Shown: positions 7,133 to 15,748, counted from the first letter of the stretch. The stretch is 64,000 nt of DNA from Kamptonema sp. UHCC 0994 (GCF_029167235.1 NZ_JARFTR010000078.1:18124-82123), one strand, 5' to 3'. Numbers and translations: made by a program. Notes: generated from the letters alone by a model not told the origin.

Positions 7133-9346
7133 ATGGAAAGTATTAAAACTCTATGTCCCTTTTGTGGCGTAGGCTGTGGTTTAGAGGTGTCGTCGCCGAC
7201 AAAACCAGGTCAGAGTTGGAAGGTGAAAGGCGATCGCGAACATCCCTCTAGTATGGGTATGGTTTGCGTCAAAGGAGCAACAGTTACAGAGTCAATTCAG
7301 CGCGATCGCCTGCTTTACCCAATGATGCGCGACTCCCTAGATGAACCTTTCCGCCGCGCTAGTTGGGATGAGGCTTTAAATGCAATTGTTAACCGCATTC
7401 AAACTGTACGCGCTACTAGCGGGCCAGATGCTATTTGTATGTACGGTTCCGGTCAATTTGTAACTGAGGACTATTATGTTGCTCAGAAACTAATTAAAGG
7501 TTGTCTGGGAACTAATAATTTTGATGCCAATTCTCGCCTTTGTATGTCTTCGGCGGTTTCGGGTTATATACAGAGTTTTGGTGCTGATGGCCCGCCTTGT
7601 TGCTATGATGATTTAGAGTTAACTGATTGTGCTTTTATTATTGGTAGCAATACCGCAGAATGTCATCCAATTATTTTTAACCGACTGGCAAAATACCATA
7701 AGAAAAATGCCGATGTTAAAATGATTGTAGTCGATCCGAGGCGGACTCCTACCGCTGAAGCGGCTGATTTGCACTTAGCAATTAAACCGGGAACGGATAT
7801 TGATTTGCTGAATGGGATTGCTTATATATTACTACAATGGGGTGATGTTCACGCTCCGTTTATTGATGAATGTACTAATAATTTTGCAGCTTTTACAGAG
7901 GTAATTCAATATTATCCGCCGCAATTTGTAGCTGATAGATGCGGCATTTCTGTTGATGATTTAAAGACGGCGGCCCGCTATTGGCAAGATTCCAAGCGAA
8001 TTTTATCGCTGTGGTCGATGGGAATGAATCAGTCTTCTGAGGGGACGGCGAAGGTGCGATCGCTAATTAATTTGCACTTGATGACTGGTCAAATTGGTAA
8101 ACCGGGATGCGGCCCTTTTTCTCTTACTGGTCAACCGAATGCGATGGGAGGACGGGAAGCAGGAGGACTTTCTCACATACTACCTGGTTATCGTTCGGTG
8201 AAAAGTGAGACAGATCGCGCAGAAGTTGAGCAGTTTTGGGGGTTGCCGGCGGGGAGTATTTCACCGATTCCGGGGCGTACAGTGTGGGATACGATCGTGG
8301 GTTTGGAAACGGGGGAAGTTGAGTTTCTATGGATTGCAGCCACTAATCCGGCGGTGAGTATGCCTGATTTGGAGCGAACTAAGGCGGCTTTGAGGCGATC
8401 GCCTTTTACGGTGTATCAAGAGGCTTATTATCCGACAGAAACAGCACCTTTTGCTCACATACTGTTACCAGCGACCCAGTGGAGTGAGAAGACGGGAATA
8501 ATGACTAATTCCGAACGCAGGGTGACATTGTGTCCTGCTTTCCAGCAGCCGCAGGGGGAAGCTTTACAGGATTGGGAGATTTTTGCTGAGGTGGGCCGTC
8601 GGTTGGGTTTTGGCGATCAGTTTACTTTCCAGACTTCGGCTGAGGTACATAGTGAGTTTGTGCAGTTGACGCGGGGGCAGCCTTGCGATATGTCTGGAAT
8701 GAGTCACGATCGCCTACGTGCGGAAGGGCCGATGCAGTGGCCGCTTTCTGACAAGGAAGAAGGAAGAAGTAAGAAGGAAGAAGGAAGAGGGGAGAAGGAA
8801 GAAGGGAAAGAAGATAGCGATCGCAAGTTAGCTGCAAGTGAGAGACTTTATACAGATTGGAAGTTTCATACACCTGATGGGAAGGCGAGATTTGCGGCTT
8901 GTCATTCGCGGGGGTTGGCGGAACCACCCGATCCAAATTATCCTTTGGTGTTAACTACGGGCCGACTTTATGGACATTGGCACACATTGACGCGGACGGG
9001 TAGAACGGAGAAGATTAATCAAATGCACCCCGATCCGTTTATTGAGATTCATCCCAGGGATGCGGAGGAATTGGGGATTGAGAATGGGGTGATGGTGGAA
9101 GTGCGATCGCGCCGAGGAGTTTGTCGGTTTCCTGCTAAGATTACGAAGGCGATCGCGCCTGGGACGGTGTTTGTACCGATGCACTGGGGGAGTTTGTGGG
9201 CCGATGGTGCGGAGGCCAATATATTAACTCATCATGAGAGTTGTCCCGATTCTCGACAGCCTGAATTAAAGGCTTGTGCGGTGAATTTAGTGCCAATTCC
9301 GGTTGAAGTTGTGGGAGAGAAATCGTTGTTAATGGTTAGTGATTAG
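7133..9346 (+). CDS. narB: Ferredoxin-dependent assimilatory nitrate reductase
   Basis: NarB reduces nitrate to nitrite in the cytoplasm using ferredoxin, a 4Fe-4S cluster and bis-molybdopterin guanine dinucleotide. The N-terminal cluster motif is C8-x2-C11-x3-C15 with a fourth Cys at 45. The molybdopterin oxidoreductase core follows (for example [16 protein letters not shown] with the Mo-ligand Cys), and the dinucleotide-binding C-terminal domain starts around [14 protein letters not shown]. The 737-residue length is close to family members. Residues about 540-563 are an abnormal Lys/Glu/Gly-rich insert encoded by GGAAGAA heptamers lying between the two domains. It is the last gene of the nitrate operon; a hairpin follows at 9411. 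Confidence 0.96.
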   Translation: MESIKTLCPFCGVGCGLEVSSPTKPGQSWKVKGDREHPSSMGMVCVKGATVTESIQRDRLLYPMMRDSLDEPFRRASWDEALNAIVNRIQTVRATSGPDAICMYGSGQFVTEDYYVAQKLIKGCLGTNNFDANSRLCMSSAVSGYIQSFGADGPPCCYDDLELTDCAFIIGSNTAECHPIIFNRLAKYHKKNADVKMIVVDPRRTPTAEAADLHLAIKPGTDIDLLNGIAYILLQWGDVHAPFIDECTNNFAAFTEVIQYYPPQFVADRCGISVDDLKTAARYWQDSKRILSLWSMGMNQSSEGTAKVRSLINLHLMTGQIGKPGCGPFSLTGQPNAMGGREAGGLSHILPGYRSVKSETDRAEVEQFWGLPAGSISPIPGRTVWDTIVGLETGEVEFLWIAATNPAVSMPDLERTKAALRRSPFTVYQEAYYPTETAPFAHILLPATQWSEKTGIMTNSERRVTLCPAFQQPQGEALQDWEIFAEVGRRLGFGDQFTFQTSAEVHSEFVQLTRGQPCDMSGMSHDRLRAEGPMQWPLSDKEEGRSKKEEGRGEKEEGKEDSDRKLAASERLYTDWKFHTPDGKARFAACHSRGLAEPPDPNYPLVLTTGRLYGHWHTLTRTGRTEKINQMHPDPFIEIHPRDAEELGIENGVMVEVRSRRGVCRFPAKITKAIAPGTVFVPMHWGSLWADGAEANILTHHESCPDSRQPELKACAVNLVPIPVEVVGEKSLLMVSD
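8753..8811 (+). repeat. GGAAGAA heptamer repeat inside narB
   Basis: Degenerate GGAAGAA units, the same family that fills several intergenic spacers here (for example 34715-34760 and 61571-61622), lie in frame inside narB. They encode repeated KEEGR/KEEGK blocks in an interdomain position and leave the reading frame open. Confidence 0.85.
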
Positions 9347-9410
9347 AAATATAATCTTTTGGAAGTGTTGCGGCGGCCTACAGGAGTTAAGTAGTATTCA
9401 AGAATTTAGA

Positions 9411-9434
9411 GTAAGGTGGGGATTCCCACCTTAT
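9411..9434 (+). terminator. Hairpin after narB
   Basis: GTAAGGTGGG and CCCACCTTAT form a 9-10 bp stem with a short loop 65 bases after the narB stop. No clear U-run follows, so termination is an inference. Related hairpins follow the genes ending at 12898, 13382 and 13862. The right arm overlaps the left inverted repeat of the adjacent insertion sequence. Confidence 0.55.
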
Positions 9435-10293
9435 CCCTCTTTTGTCACTATAGGGAGAGAAAAACTTAGGCACTCAACAAACTCGGAACAGAAAAAGGTA
9501 GGATGAGAGTAGGAAAATTATCCATTAATTGGATTAATTCACAGAATTTTCGTCGCAAGCCAGGAATGGGAAACACCTCTAACCAAGGAGAGATTAAACA
9601 GTAAAAAATGTAGGGTTGAATGAGCAATCTTAAATTGTTGAGAGAACTTTTCCAAGTCGTGCCATTCTCCCACCAAGGATGTTGTTTCCAAGGTAAAGTT
9701 AATGGAGATGGCTCTAAGGGAGATGGAGCCGCCGGATGCTGCGGTTGAGATTTAACTGATCCAGCAGCCAGGAGTTGAAAATTACTAGCTTGAAGACTGA
9801 CAAGTAGGTAAGCGCTAAAAACGATTTCCCACCACCGTTCAATACTGCTATAGTTAGTCAAACGATAATCCGACCATCCCAATTCGTTTTTGACTTGTTT
9901 AAAGCCATATTCAATCCAATTTCTTAAGCTATAAAGTTGAGCAACCACCAGTTGAATCTTACCTTCAAGATTCGTCATAATGTACCAGCTGTTATCACCA
10001 TTGGGGTCAGGAGTATCCCCTTTGGTGATTTGGTAGTAGCGGATTCGACGGCGTTTGCCAAAAATAATTTCTCGTATAAATCTCGGTTCTGATTGACGGT
10101 GAGATAGATTTTGAGTTCTTGGATTATTTCTATATTTCTGACATCTGAAAACAGGTGTTGATAGTTTTGGCAATAGCCATCTATGAACTTTACTGTCGGT
10201 GTAGCGGGACGAGGTGCTGTAACCATTGTTTTCAAAGGCTTTGGGAATTTTATCTTTTATTTTACTCTCCCTGTAGTGACAAAAGAGGGATAA
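9431..10293. mobile_element. Internally deleted IS701-like insertion sequence
   Basis: The element is bounded by 28-bp terminal inverted repeats, TTATCCCTCTTTTGTCACTA... at 9431-9458 and its complement at 10266-10293, with one mismatch. The 863-bp length is well short of a full element of this type (about 1.3-1.4 kb), and its transposase is a frameshifted deletion derivative. It is inserted at the edge of an ISL3-like remnant whose coding sequence resumes at 10293. The exact target duplication cannot be fixed because the flanks overlap other palindromes. Confidence 0.8.
9466..10226 (-). pseudogene. IS701-family transposase remnant (internal deletion plus frameshift)
   Basis: One frame gives the typical N-terminus (MVTAPRPA...YCQNYQHLFSDVR, from about 10226). 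Another frame, open from 10173 to 9466, gives the C-terminal part with the IEYGFKQVKNELGWSDYR motif containing the catalytic Glu, followed by SSIERWWE. The central part with the catalytic aspartates is missing and the two pieces are out of frame, so the product cannot be active. Family assignment rests on these motifs only. Confidence 0.75.
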
Positions 10294-10491
10294 GTAATGG
10301 CCCGGTTGAAGGACATATTAATCGATTAAAAATGCTGAAACGACAAATGTATGGTCTGGCCAGTATTGATTTATTAAGTCGCCGATTTTTAATCAAGATG
10401 TAAAGGGTTTTTATCTCCCTAGAAGCAGTTTGAAAAACTGCGATTGCCATTCGCCATTGGTTCGGATCACCAAAAGTTGCCAAGACCCTTA
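10293..10491 (+). mobile_element. ISL3-like remnant (3' end)
   Basis: Positions 10293-10403 encode the last 36 residues of an ISL3-type transposase (SNGPVEG..NRLK..KRQMYG) ending in a stop. The sequence after it ends with a GGATCACCAAAAGTTGCCAAGACCC stretch (about 10464-10488) that resembles the terminal repeat of ISL3 elements. The 5' part is absent, cut by the IS701-like element. Confidence 0.65.
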
Positions 10492-10570
10492 AATTAATGA
10501 ATCCTCAACATTTAAGAAATTGGTTTGCTAATTGCTGCTACTGTACCTCATAACAGCGGGAACCGCTGTA
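10488..10570 (+). mobile_element. IS630-like 3' end fragment
   Basis: The fragment encodes the terminal LKLMNPQHLRNWFANCCYCTS of an IS630-type transposase and then the palindromic element end CAGCGGGAACCGCTG (10554-10568) followed by TA, the expected IS630 target dinucleotide. It is nearly identical to the copies at 20699-21422 but on the opposite strand. The rest has been lost or displaced by the ISL3-like insertion. Confidence 0.75.
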
Positions 10571-10633
10571 TAAAGCAGGGTAGGGACTTGAGCCTTGCCG
10601 TGTCCTAAAAGGCTCGATCGATAAGAAGGCATC

Positions 10634-10663
10634 TTGTACCACGATCCTGTTGCATGATATAGT
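10634..10663 (+). promoter_or_regulatory. Candidate sigma-70 promoter of argZ
   Basis: TTGTAC (10634-10639) and TATAGT (10658-10663) are spaced by 18 bases and lie about 120 bases upstream of the arginine dihydrolase start. The leader also contains a small hairpin, CACTCC...GGAGTG. No NtcA-type GTA-N8-TAC site was seen. Confidence 0.4.
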
Positions 10664-10783
10664 AGAAAGTTAGCCTTTCTGCCGCCAGACTTTCCACTCC
10701 CAAAACTAGGAGTGATGCGTGTAGTCTTTATACAAAGTTCTGCCAACATCCGTCTGTAGCGTCTACCTCACCTTAACCAGATT

Positions 10784-12898
10784 ATGACAGATTCAATTCG
10801 TTTCCTCATGTGCGCCCCCGACCACTACGACGTGGATTATGTGATTAACCCTTGGATGGAGGGGAACGTCCATAAATCATCGCGCGATCGCGCCGTTGAG
10901 CAGTGGGAAAAACTGTACCACATTCTCAAAGAAAATGCGATCGTAGACCTCGTAACGCCCCAAAAAGGTTGGCCCGATATGGTCTTCACCGCCAACGCCG
11001 GCCTCGTCTTAGGTGATACATTCGTCCTCAGCCGCTTCTACCACAAGGAACGCCAAGGCGAAGAACCCTACTTCAAAGCATGGTTTGAAAACAAAGGTTA
11101 TACCGTCCACGAACTCCCCAAAGACCTACCTTTTGAAGGCGCTGGCGACGCTTTACTCGATCGCGAAGGCCGCTGGCTGTGGGCCGGATACGGCTTCCGT
11201 TCCGAGCTCGACTCCCATCCCTACTTGGCAAAATGGCTGAACATCGAAGTAATTTCACTGCGTTTAAGTGATGAAAGATTCTATCACTTAGATACCTGTT
11301 TTTGTCCCCTTAGTGGTGGCTATTTACTTTACTACCCACCTGCATTTGATTCTTACTCTAATAAAGTAATTGAAATGCGGGTAGCACCGGAAAAGCTGAT
11401 TGCTATTCAAGAAGGAGATGCGATTAATTTTGCTTGCAATGCTGTCAATATTGACAAGGTTGTAGTAATGAATAAGGTGAGTGAATCTCTAAAAACCCGC
11501 CTCGGAAATGCAGGTTTTAAAGTAATTGAAACCCCCTTGACAGAATTTCTAAAAGCTGGCGGTGCTGCTAAGTGCTTGACACTACGGGTAACAGAACCAG
11601 TACAGGAAGACCGCTCCGCAAATGTGATGGTAGAAAGCCGCACAATTCGCATGGAAGGTCACTTACTAGACTCTGGATTAATTAGCCAAGCCTTAGATTT
11701 AGTTGTCGAAAATGGCGGCAGTTTCCAAGTGCTGAATTTCAATCTGGGAGAGCAACGTCAAAGCACTTCATCGGCTGACGTTAAAGTTTCTGCTCCTTCC
11801 CATGAGGTGATGGAAGAAATTATCAGCCTATTAATTGACTTGGGTGCAGTACCACCACCGCAAGAAGTTTGCGATGCCAATTTAGAGCCTGTTATCCAAG
11901 ATGGCGTAGGCCCAGATGACTTTTATGTTAGTACAATTTATCCGACTGAAGTGCGGGTAAACGGTGAGTGGATCAGAGTTGGAAATCAGCGGATGGATGG
12001 CGCAATTGCCATTACTGAAACCCCAGATGGAATTACTGCAAAGTGTAAAATTTTGCGGGATTTAAAAGTAGGTGAAAAAGTAGTTGTTGATGTTGTTGGT
12101 ATCCGCACAATCCGCAAAGCTGAATCGCGGGAACAACGAAATTCTCAAGAATTTAGCTTTATGTCAGGCAGCGTTTCTAGCGAACGCCGCGTAGAATTGG
12201 TAGTGGAACAAGTAGCGTGGGAATTGCGGCAAATTCGCGATCGCGGCGGTAAAGTTGTGGTGACAGCAGGGCCGGTGGTAATTCACACTGGTGGTAGCGA
12301 ACACTTGACACATTTAATTCGCGAAGGTTATGTGCAAGCATTGTTAGGTGGAAATGCGATCGCAGTTCACGACATGGAACAATCCACAATGGGTACATCT
12401 TTAGGTGTTGATATGAAGCGCGGCGTTGCTGTTCGTGGCGGACACAGACACCACCTGAAACTAATTAATTCGATCCGGCGTTATGGCAGTATTGCCAAAG
12501 CTGTTGAAGCCGGATTTATTACTAGCGGTGTGATGTACGAATGTATCAAGAATAATGTGCCATTTTCTCTAGCAGGTTCTATTCGTGATGATGGGCCACT
12601 TCCTGATACTCAAATGGACTTAATTAAGGCTCAGGAAGAATATGCTAAGTTGTTGGAAGGTGCGGACATGATTTTGATGTTGTCGTCAATGTTGCACTCA
12701 ATTGGTGTGGGGAATATGACACCAGCAGGCGTGAAGATGGTGTGTGTTGATATTAACCCGGCGGTGGTGACGAAATTAAGCGATCGCGGTTCCATTGAGT
12801 CAATTGGTGTGGTTACGGATGTGGGATTATTTCTCAGTTTGTTGTTGAATCAATTGGATAAATTGACCAGTCGTTATAATGTAGCGGAAACTGTGTAG
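10784..12898 (+). CDS. argZ: Bifunctional arginine dihydrolase / ornithine cyclodeaminase (AgrE/ArgZ)
   Basis: The N-terminal guanidine-modifying domain converts arginine to ornithine, CO2 and two ammonia. The C-terminal domain of the LOR/SDH-type (TIGR00300-like) family makes proline from ornithine in Anabaena AgrE. Residues matching the characterised cyanobacterial active site fall at the same numbers: Asn71 (FTANAG), Glu118 (LPFEGAGD), His168 (FYHLD) and nucleophile Cys264 (GGAAKCLTL). The C-terminal half (from about residue 280) includes the conserved TAGPVVIHTGG and SLGVDMKRG segments. The 704-residue length matches the full two-domain enzyme. The role is nitrogen release from arginine, including cyanophycin-derived arginine. 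It stands alone between decayed transposons and a hairpin at 12908. Confidence 0.93.
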   Translation: MTDSIRFLMCAPDHYDVDYVINPWMEGNVHKSSRDRAVEQWEKLYHILKENAIVDLVTPQKGWPDMVFTANAGLVLGDTFVLSRFYHKERQGEEPYFKAWFENKGYTVHELPKDLPFEGAGDALLDREGRWLWAGYGFRSELDSHPYLAKWLNIEVISLRLSDERFYHLDTCFCPLSGGYLLYYPPAFDSYSNKVIEMRVAPEKLIAIQEGDAINFACNAVNIDKVVVMNKVSESLKTRLGNAGFKVIETPLTEFLKAGGAAKCLTLRVTEPVQEDRSANVMVESRTIRMEGHLLDSGLISQALDLVVENGGSFQVLNFNLGEQRQSTSSADVKVSAPSHEVMEEIISLLIDLGAVPPPQEVCDANLEPVIQDGVGPDDFYVSTIYPTEVRVNGEWIRVGNQRMDGAIAITETPDGITAKCKILRDLKVGEKVVVDVVGIRTIRKAESREQRNSQEFSFMSGSVSSERRVELVVEQVAWELRQIRDRGGKVVVTAGPVVIHTGGSEHLTHLIREGYVQALLGGNAIAVHDMEQSTMGTSLGVDMKRGVAVRGGHRHHLKLINSIRRYGSIAKAVEAGFITSGVMYECIKNNVPFSLAGSIRDDGPLPDTQMDLIKAQEEYAKLLEGADMILMLSSMLHSIGVGNMTPAGVKMVCVDINPAVVTKLSDRGSIESIGVVTDVGLFLSLLLNQLDKLTSRYNVAETV

Positions 12899-12907
12899 AT
12901 TGAGTTA

Positions 12908-12932
12908 GTAAGGTGGGAATTACCCACCTTAC
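12908..12932 (+). terminator. Hairpin after argZ
   Basis: GTAAGGTGGG, a 5-base AATTA loop and CCCACCTTAC form a perfect 10-bp stem 10 bases after the argZ stop. It is the best-preserved member of a hairpin family that also occurs at 9411, 13389 and 13869. It lacks a following U-run. Confidence 0.6.
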
Positions 12933-12970
12933 ACTCGTGATATTGTCTTTTTGAAATCGACTGCATTATA

Positions 12971-13165
12971 ATGGAGCCAACACCAGAACAACTTCGCACA
13001 CTATATGTGACTGGACGACAATTAACAGCAGAACTCAAATGCTTAATTAGGTTAATTGACATTTTCCCCAATGGGGACTTGTGCATTGTTATTCAACCCA
13101 GACAATTCCCCGATCAACGTATAATTTTTTACATTTATCCCAATGGAGGTAAGCGATATGTCTGA
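12971..13165 (+). CDS. Small protein of unknown function, copy 1 (first gene of pair)
   Basis: This 64-residue protein starts MEPTPEQLRTLYVT and has a helical N-terminus followed by strand-rich sequence (DIFPNGDLCIVIQPRQF...IIFYIYPNG). I do not recognise the family. Its stop codon overlaps the start of the next small gene by 8 bases, indicating translational coupling. A nearly identical gene lies 480 bases downstream. Both copies keep their frame and their differences are largely conservative, which argues that it is a real gene. The two-gene overlapping layout is reminiscent of toxin-antitoxin pairs, but no family signature supports that. Confidence 0.7.
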   Translation: MEPTPEQLRTLYVTGRQLTAELKCLIRLIDIFPNGDLCIVIQPRQFPDQRIIFYIYPNGGKRYV

Positions 13166-13382
13166 AGATATCAAAGAACAACTCAAACAGCTAACGAATG
13201 ATGAATTAATTGATTTTGCCCTAGAACATTTAGGGGAAGAAAATGAATATGTTCGGCACTTAGCCTTAATGGAACACCATGAGAGAGCTAAAAATGATCC
13301 AAACACAATAACGGATCTGCCTGGAGAAGATAAAGGTTTGCGATTGAAGTTGGCTCAGATAATGGATAAGGCAAGGCAATAA
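13158..13382 (+). CDS. Small acidic helical protein, copy 1 (second gene of pair)
   Basis: This 74-residue protein (MSEDIKEQLKQLTNDELIDFALEHLGEE...) is acidic, Leu/Glu-rich and probably all-helical. An in-frame ATG at 13143 exists, but the start at 13158 is chosen because the duplicate gene can only start at the matching position (13638). It overlaps the end of the first gene of the pair by 8 bases. No domain is recognised. Confidence 0.7.
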   Translation: MSEDIKEQLKQLTNDELIDFALEHLGEENEYVRHLALMEHHERAKNDPNTITDLPGEDKGLRLKLAQIMDKARQ

Positions 13383-13388
13383 GTAAAA

Positions 13389-13412
13389 GTAAGGTGTGAA
13401 TTACCACATTAT
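13389..13412 (+). terminator. Degenerate hairpin between the two units
   Basis: GTAAGGTGTG...CCACATTAT is a weakened version of the 12908 hairpin at the equivalent place in the second 480-bp unit; the loop AATTA is retained. Confidence 0.4.
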
Positions 13413-13450
13413 ACTAACAATATTGCCTTTTTGAAATCAACTTGATTATA

Positions 13451-13645
13451 ATGGAGCCAACACCAGAACAACTTCGCACACTATATGTGACTACACACCA
13501 ATTAACTGCACAGCTAAAATGCTTTATTCGGTTAGTTGACATATTCCCCAATGGAAAATTGTACATGGTGATTCAACCCCGGCAATTCGCAGACCAACGT
13601 ATGATTGTTTACATCGATCCTAATGGAGATATAGAATATGTCTGA
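13451..13645 (+). CDS. Small protein of unknown function, copy 2 (first gene of pair)
   Basis: This is the 64-residue duplicate of the gene at 12971. The ATG at 13451 matches the start of copy 1; an upstream ATG at 13442 would add three residues. The first 15 residues are identical to copy 1 and later differences are scattered (for example GRQLTAELK versus THQLTAQLK). It overlaps the following gene by 8 bases. Function unknown. Confidence 0.7.
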   Translation: MEPTPEQLRTLYVTTHQLTAQLKCFIRLVDIFPNGKLYMVIQPRQFADQRMIVYIDPNGDIEYV

Positions 13646-13862
13646 AGATATTAAAGAACAACTAAAACAGCTAACAAATGATGAATTGATTGATTTTGCC
13701 CTAGAACATTTGGGTGAAGAAAATGAATATGTAAGGCACTTAGCTATGATGGAACACTATGAGAGAATTAAAGACGATCCAAACACATTAAGAGATCCAG
13801 CAGGAGAATTTAAAAACTTGAAAGTGAAGTTGGCTCAGATAATGGATAAAGCAAAACAATAA
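13638..13862 (+). CDS. Small acidic helical protein, copy 2 (second gene of pair)
   Basis: This is the 74-residue duplicate of the gene at 13158. The first 34 or so residues are unchanged; substitutions cluster in the second half (RAKNDPNTITDLPGED versus RIKDDPNTLRDPAGEF). No recognised domain. A hairpin at 13869 follows the stop. Confidence 0.7.
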   Translation: MSEDIKEQLKQLTNDELIDFALEHLGEENEYVRHLAMMEHYERIKDDPNTLRDPAGEFKNLKVKLAQIMDKAKQ

Positions 13863-13868
13863 GTAAGA

Positions 13869-13893
13869 GTAAGGTGGATTGTTTCCACCTTAC
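13869..13893 (+). terminator. Hairpin after the second small-gene pair
   Basis: GTAAGGTGG and CCACCTTAC form a perfect 9-bp stem with a 7-base loop, seven bases after the stop codon. It is the same family as the hairpins after narB and argZ. Confidence 0.55.
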
Positions 13894-13925
13894 AAAATCA
13901 CTAGAAATATTGAGGCTAAAAAATA

Positions 13926-14441
13926 ATGGTACAGGAATTAATAGACCTCAGAAATTGTATTTTAGAAAGTCGCTATGACGATGCTTTAGCAATTGTTGAT
14001 GAGTTAGAGGGAATGAGTAAACAGGCAACTTTGCGGAATATTGGGTCTTTTTTACTAATTTTACTAATTCATTTAATTAAGAACCAAGTTGAACAACGGT
14101 TAACAAATTCTTGGGCTGCTTCTATTGCTAATTCTGTTAGAGGTATTAAAAAGCTAAATCTTAAGGATAATAAAACATCTTACTACATCAACGTGGATGA
14201 GTGGGAGCCTTTTCTAGAAGATGAATTAGAAGCCGCAATTCGCGAGGCTAGTAGGGAAGTGCTAGAAGGAAAATTAAGCCGCGTTCAACTTTCTCAAAGA
14301 GTTGATAGAGGGCAAATTATTTTGATTGCTAATAAGTTTCTTTATTTGACCTACTCTTATTCTAGACAGGAATTGGAAGATGCGATCGATGAATATTTGT
14401 CGCGTTTGCCTGGGGGTGAAGATTGGAATTTAGAGAGTTAA
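13926..14441 (+). CDS. DUF29-like protein
   Basis: This 171-residue protein has the layout of the cyanobacteria-enriched DUF29 family: an N-terminal helix with an ESRYDDALAIVDELEGMSK segment, then LLILLIHLIKNQ, then W...SI..S and a C-terminal acidic helical region. Function is not known for the family. The resemblance is by pattern only. It follows the duplicated two-gene units on the same strand and is only 3 bases from the convergent CapA-like gene. Confidence 0.6.
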   Translation: MVQELIDLRNCILESRYDDALAIVDELEGMSKQATLRNIGSFLLILLIHLIKNQVEQRLTNSWAASIANSVRGIKKLNLKDNKTSYYINVDEWEPFLEDELEAAIREASREVLEGKLSRVQLSQRVDRGQIILIANKFLYLTYSYSRQELEDAIDEYLSRLPGGEDWNLES

Positions 14442-14444
14442 GAA

Positions 14445-15632
14445 TTATTTTTTGCTACTCCCAGACTCAAGGTGACTATTCATTGCTCGCAAATTTTTCT
14501 CTAAAGCCGCATACTCTGTCTTTGCAAGAAGTTTATCATTCTTGTTATTCACAATAGCTTCTAATGGCAAAACTCGATAATTAAATTTACCATTCTGGCT
14601 GTAACGATGTACCCAAGTAGGAATTGCTTCCACTTTCCCAATTTCTATGGTTTTTTCTGGGAATTTTTTGCGGACATTTACGGTAAAAATAACTCCCAAG
14701 TCTTTATAATTCCCAATTTGACCAGAAATAAAATTACCCATTGAATAAATCACCACTGCTTTTCTAATACTACCATCTTTTCGTGGCAATTCAAAGATTT
14801 TATAAGGCTGCACAACGTGGGGATGACTACCGAGAATAATATCCGCACCTGCTTTGACTAAGCTATCAACGAGTTTTTTTTGTTGAGTATTTGGTTGACG
14901 CTGATACTCTTCGCCAAAATGCAGACTAATTGTCACTAAATCGGCTCCCTGCTTTCGCGCTTTGGCAATATCTTTAACTATTTTATGTTCATCAATTAGA
15001 GAGACAAGATAGTTTTTACCTTTGGGAATAGCGATGCCATTAGTTCCGTAAGTATAGGCTAATATTGCCATTGAAATATTATTTTTAGTAACTATTAAAA
15101 TTTTCTCTGCTTCCTTGGCAGATGTGGCTGTACCTGTTGAAGCAAGTTCGCGATCGCGCACATTTTTAATAGTATTAATTATCCCCTTTTCTCCTCGATC
15201 TAAGGAATGATTATTAGCCGTTGTTAAAATATTAAATCCCGCACCTTTAACAGCATTTGCTAATTCTGCTGGTGCATTAAACAGTGGATATCCCGTATAT
15301 CCTCCTGCATCTTCACCCGCTAAGGTTGTCTCTAAATTGCCAATTACCCAATCTCCAGTTAATAGAATTGGCTTAACTTCTGTGAAAAAGCTATCGAATT
15401 TATAAGTTTTATTCTGCGAGTCATAACCCGATTGCGTTTGACTTTTGTGCATCATAATGTCGCCAACAGCAATTAGTTTGGCTTCTTTTGTGTAAGATTG
15501 CAGTTTGACGGGAATGGAAGGTTTAGAAGGTGAACTATTGTCTGATATTGGCCTGCGATTGGGATTTTTGGGGACATTGCATCCTGAAAGAAAAAGAATG
15601 GTAATTATTAATAATAAATGTCTGATTTTCAT
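14445..15632 (-). CDS. CapA/PGA_cap-family metallophosphoesterase-like lipoprotein
   Basis: The protein belongs to the CapA family (calcineurin-like phosphoesterase fold), members of which take part in poly-gamma-glutamate or surface polymer metabolism; the substrate here is unknown. Visible motifs are AVGDIMMH, GNLETTLAG, TANNHSLDRG, VTISLHFGEEYQ and ILGSHPHVVQP, in the usual order. The chosen ATG at 15632 gives a short hydrophobic signal ending in LSGC, a lipobox. A GTG at 15656 would add eight hydrophilic residues in front. The C-terminus is convergent with the DUF29-like gene. Confidence 0.85.
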   Translation of the reverse strand: MKIRHLLLIITILFLSGCNVPKNPNRRPISDNSSPSKPSIPVKLQSYTKEAKLIAVGDIMMHKSQTQSGYDSQNKTYKFDSFFTEVKPILLTGDWVIGNLETTLAGEDAGGYTGYPLFNAPAELANAVKGAGFNILTTANNHSLDRGEKGIINTIKNVRDRELASTGTATSAKEAEKILIVTKNNISMAILAYTYGTNGIAIPKGKNYLVSLIDEHKIVKDIAKARKQGADLVTISLHFGEEYQRQPNTQQKKLVDSLVKAGADIILGSHPHVVQPYKIFELPRKDGSIRKAVVIYSMGNFISGQIGNYKDLGVIFTVNVRKKFPEKTIEIGKVEAIPTWVHRYSQNGKFNYRVLPLEAIVNNKNDKLLAKTEYAALEKNLRAMNSHLESGSSKK

Positions 15633-15701
15633 CTTATTTTTAGCAGTTTTAGGCACTGTATAGCAATCGCCAAGACAGTTAGGAAAAATCGTGGTAAAAT
15701 A

Positions 15702-15724
15702 ACCGCCCAGAGGGCGGCGTTACG
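15702..15724. repeat. CGCC palindromic repeat
   Basis: ACCGCCCAGAGGGCGGCGTTAC is a member of a dispersed palindrome family also found at 34784, 35697, 41110, 45397 and 63979. It lies between the amidase and CapA-like genes and may act as a hairpin for the upstream amidase transcript. Confidence 0.65.
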
Positions 15725-15748
15725 TAAAGCTTGCATAATTCCTATTTT

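Larger units (their letters stand above)
12908..13868 (+). repeat. Two 480-bp tandem copies of a hairpin plus two-gene unit
   Basis: Corresponding start codons are exactly 480 bases apart (12971 and 13451; 13158 and 13638), as are the hairpins. Each unit holds the hairpin, a TTTTTGAAATC...TATAATGG leader and two overlapping small ORFs. Divergence is modest and mostly conservative, pointing to a duplication followed by selection on the proteins. Confidence 0.85.
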
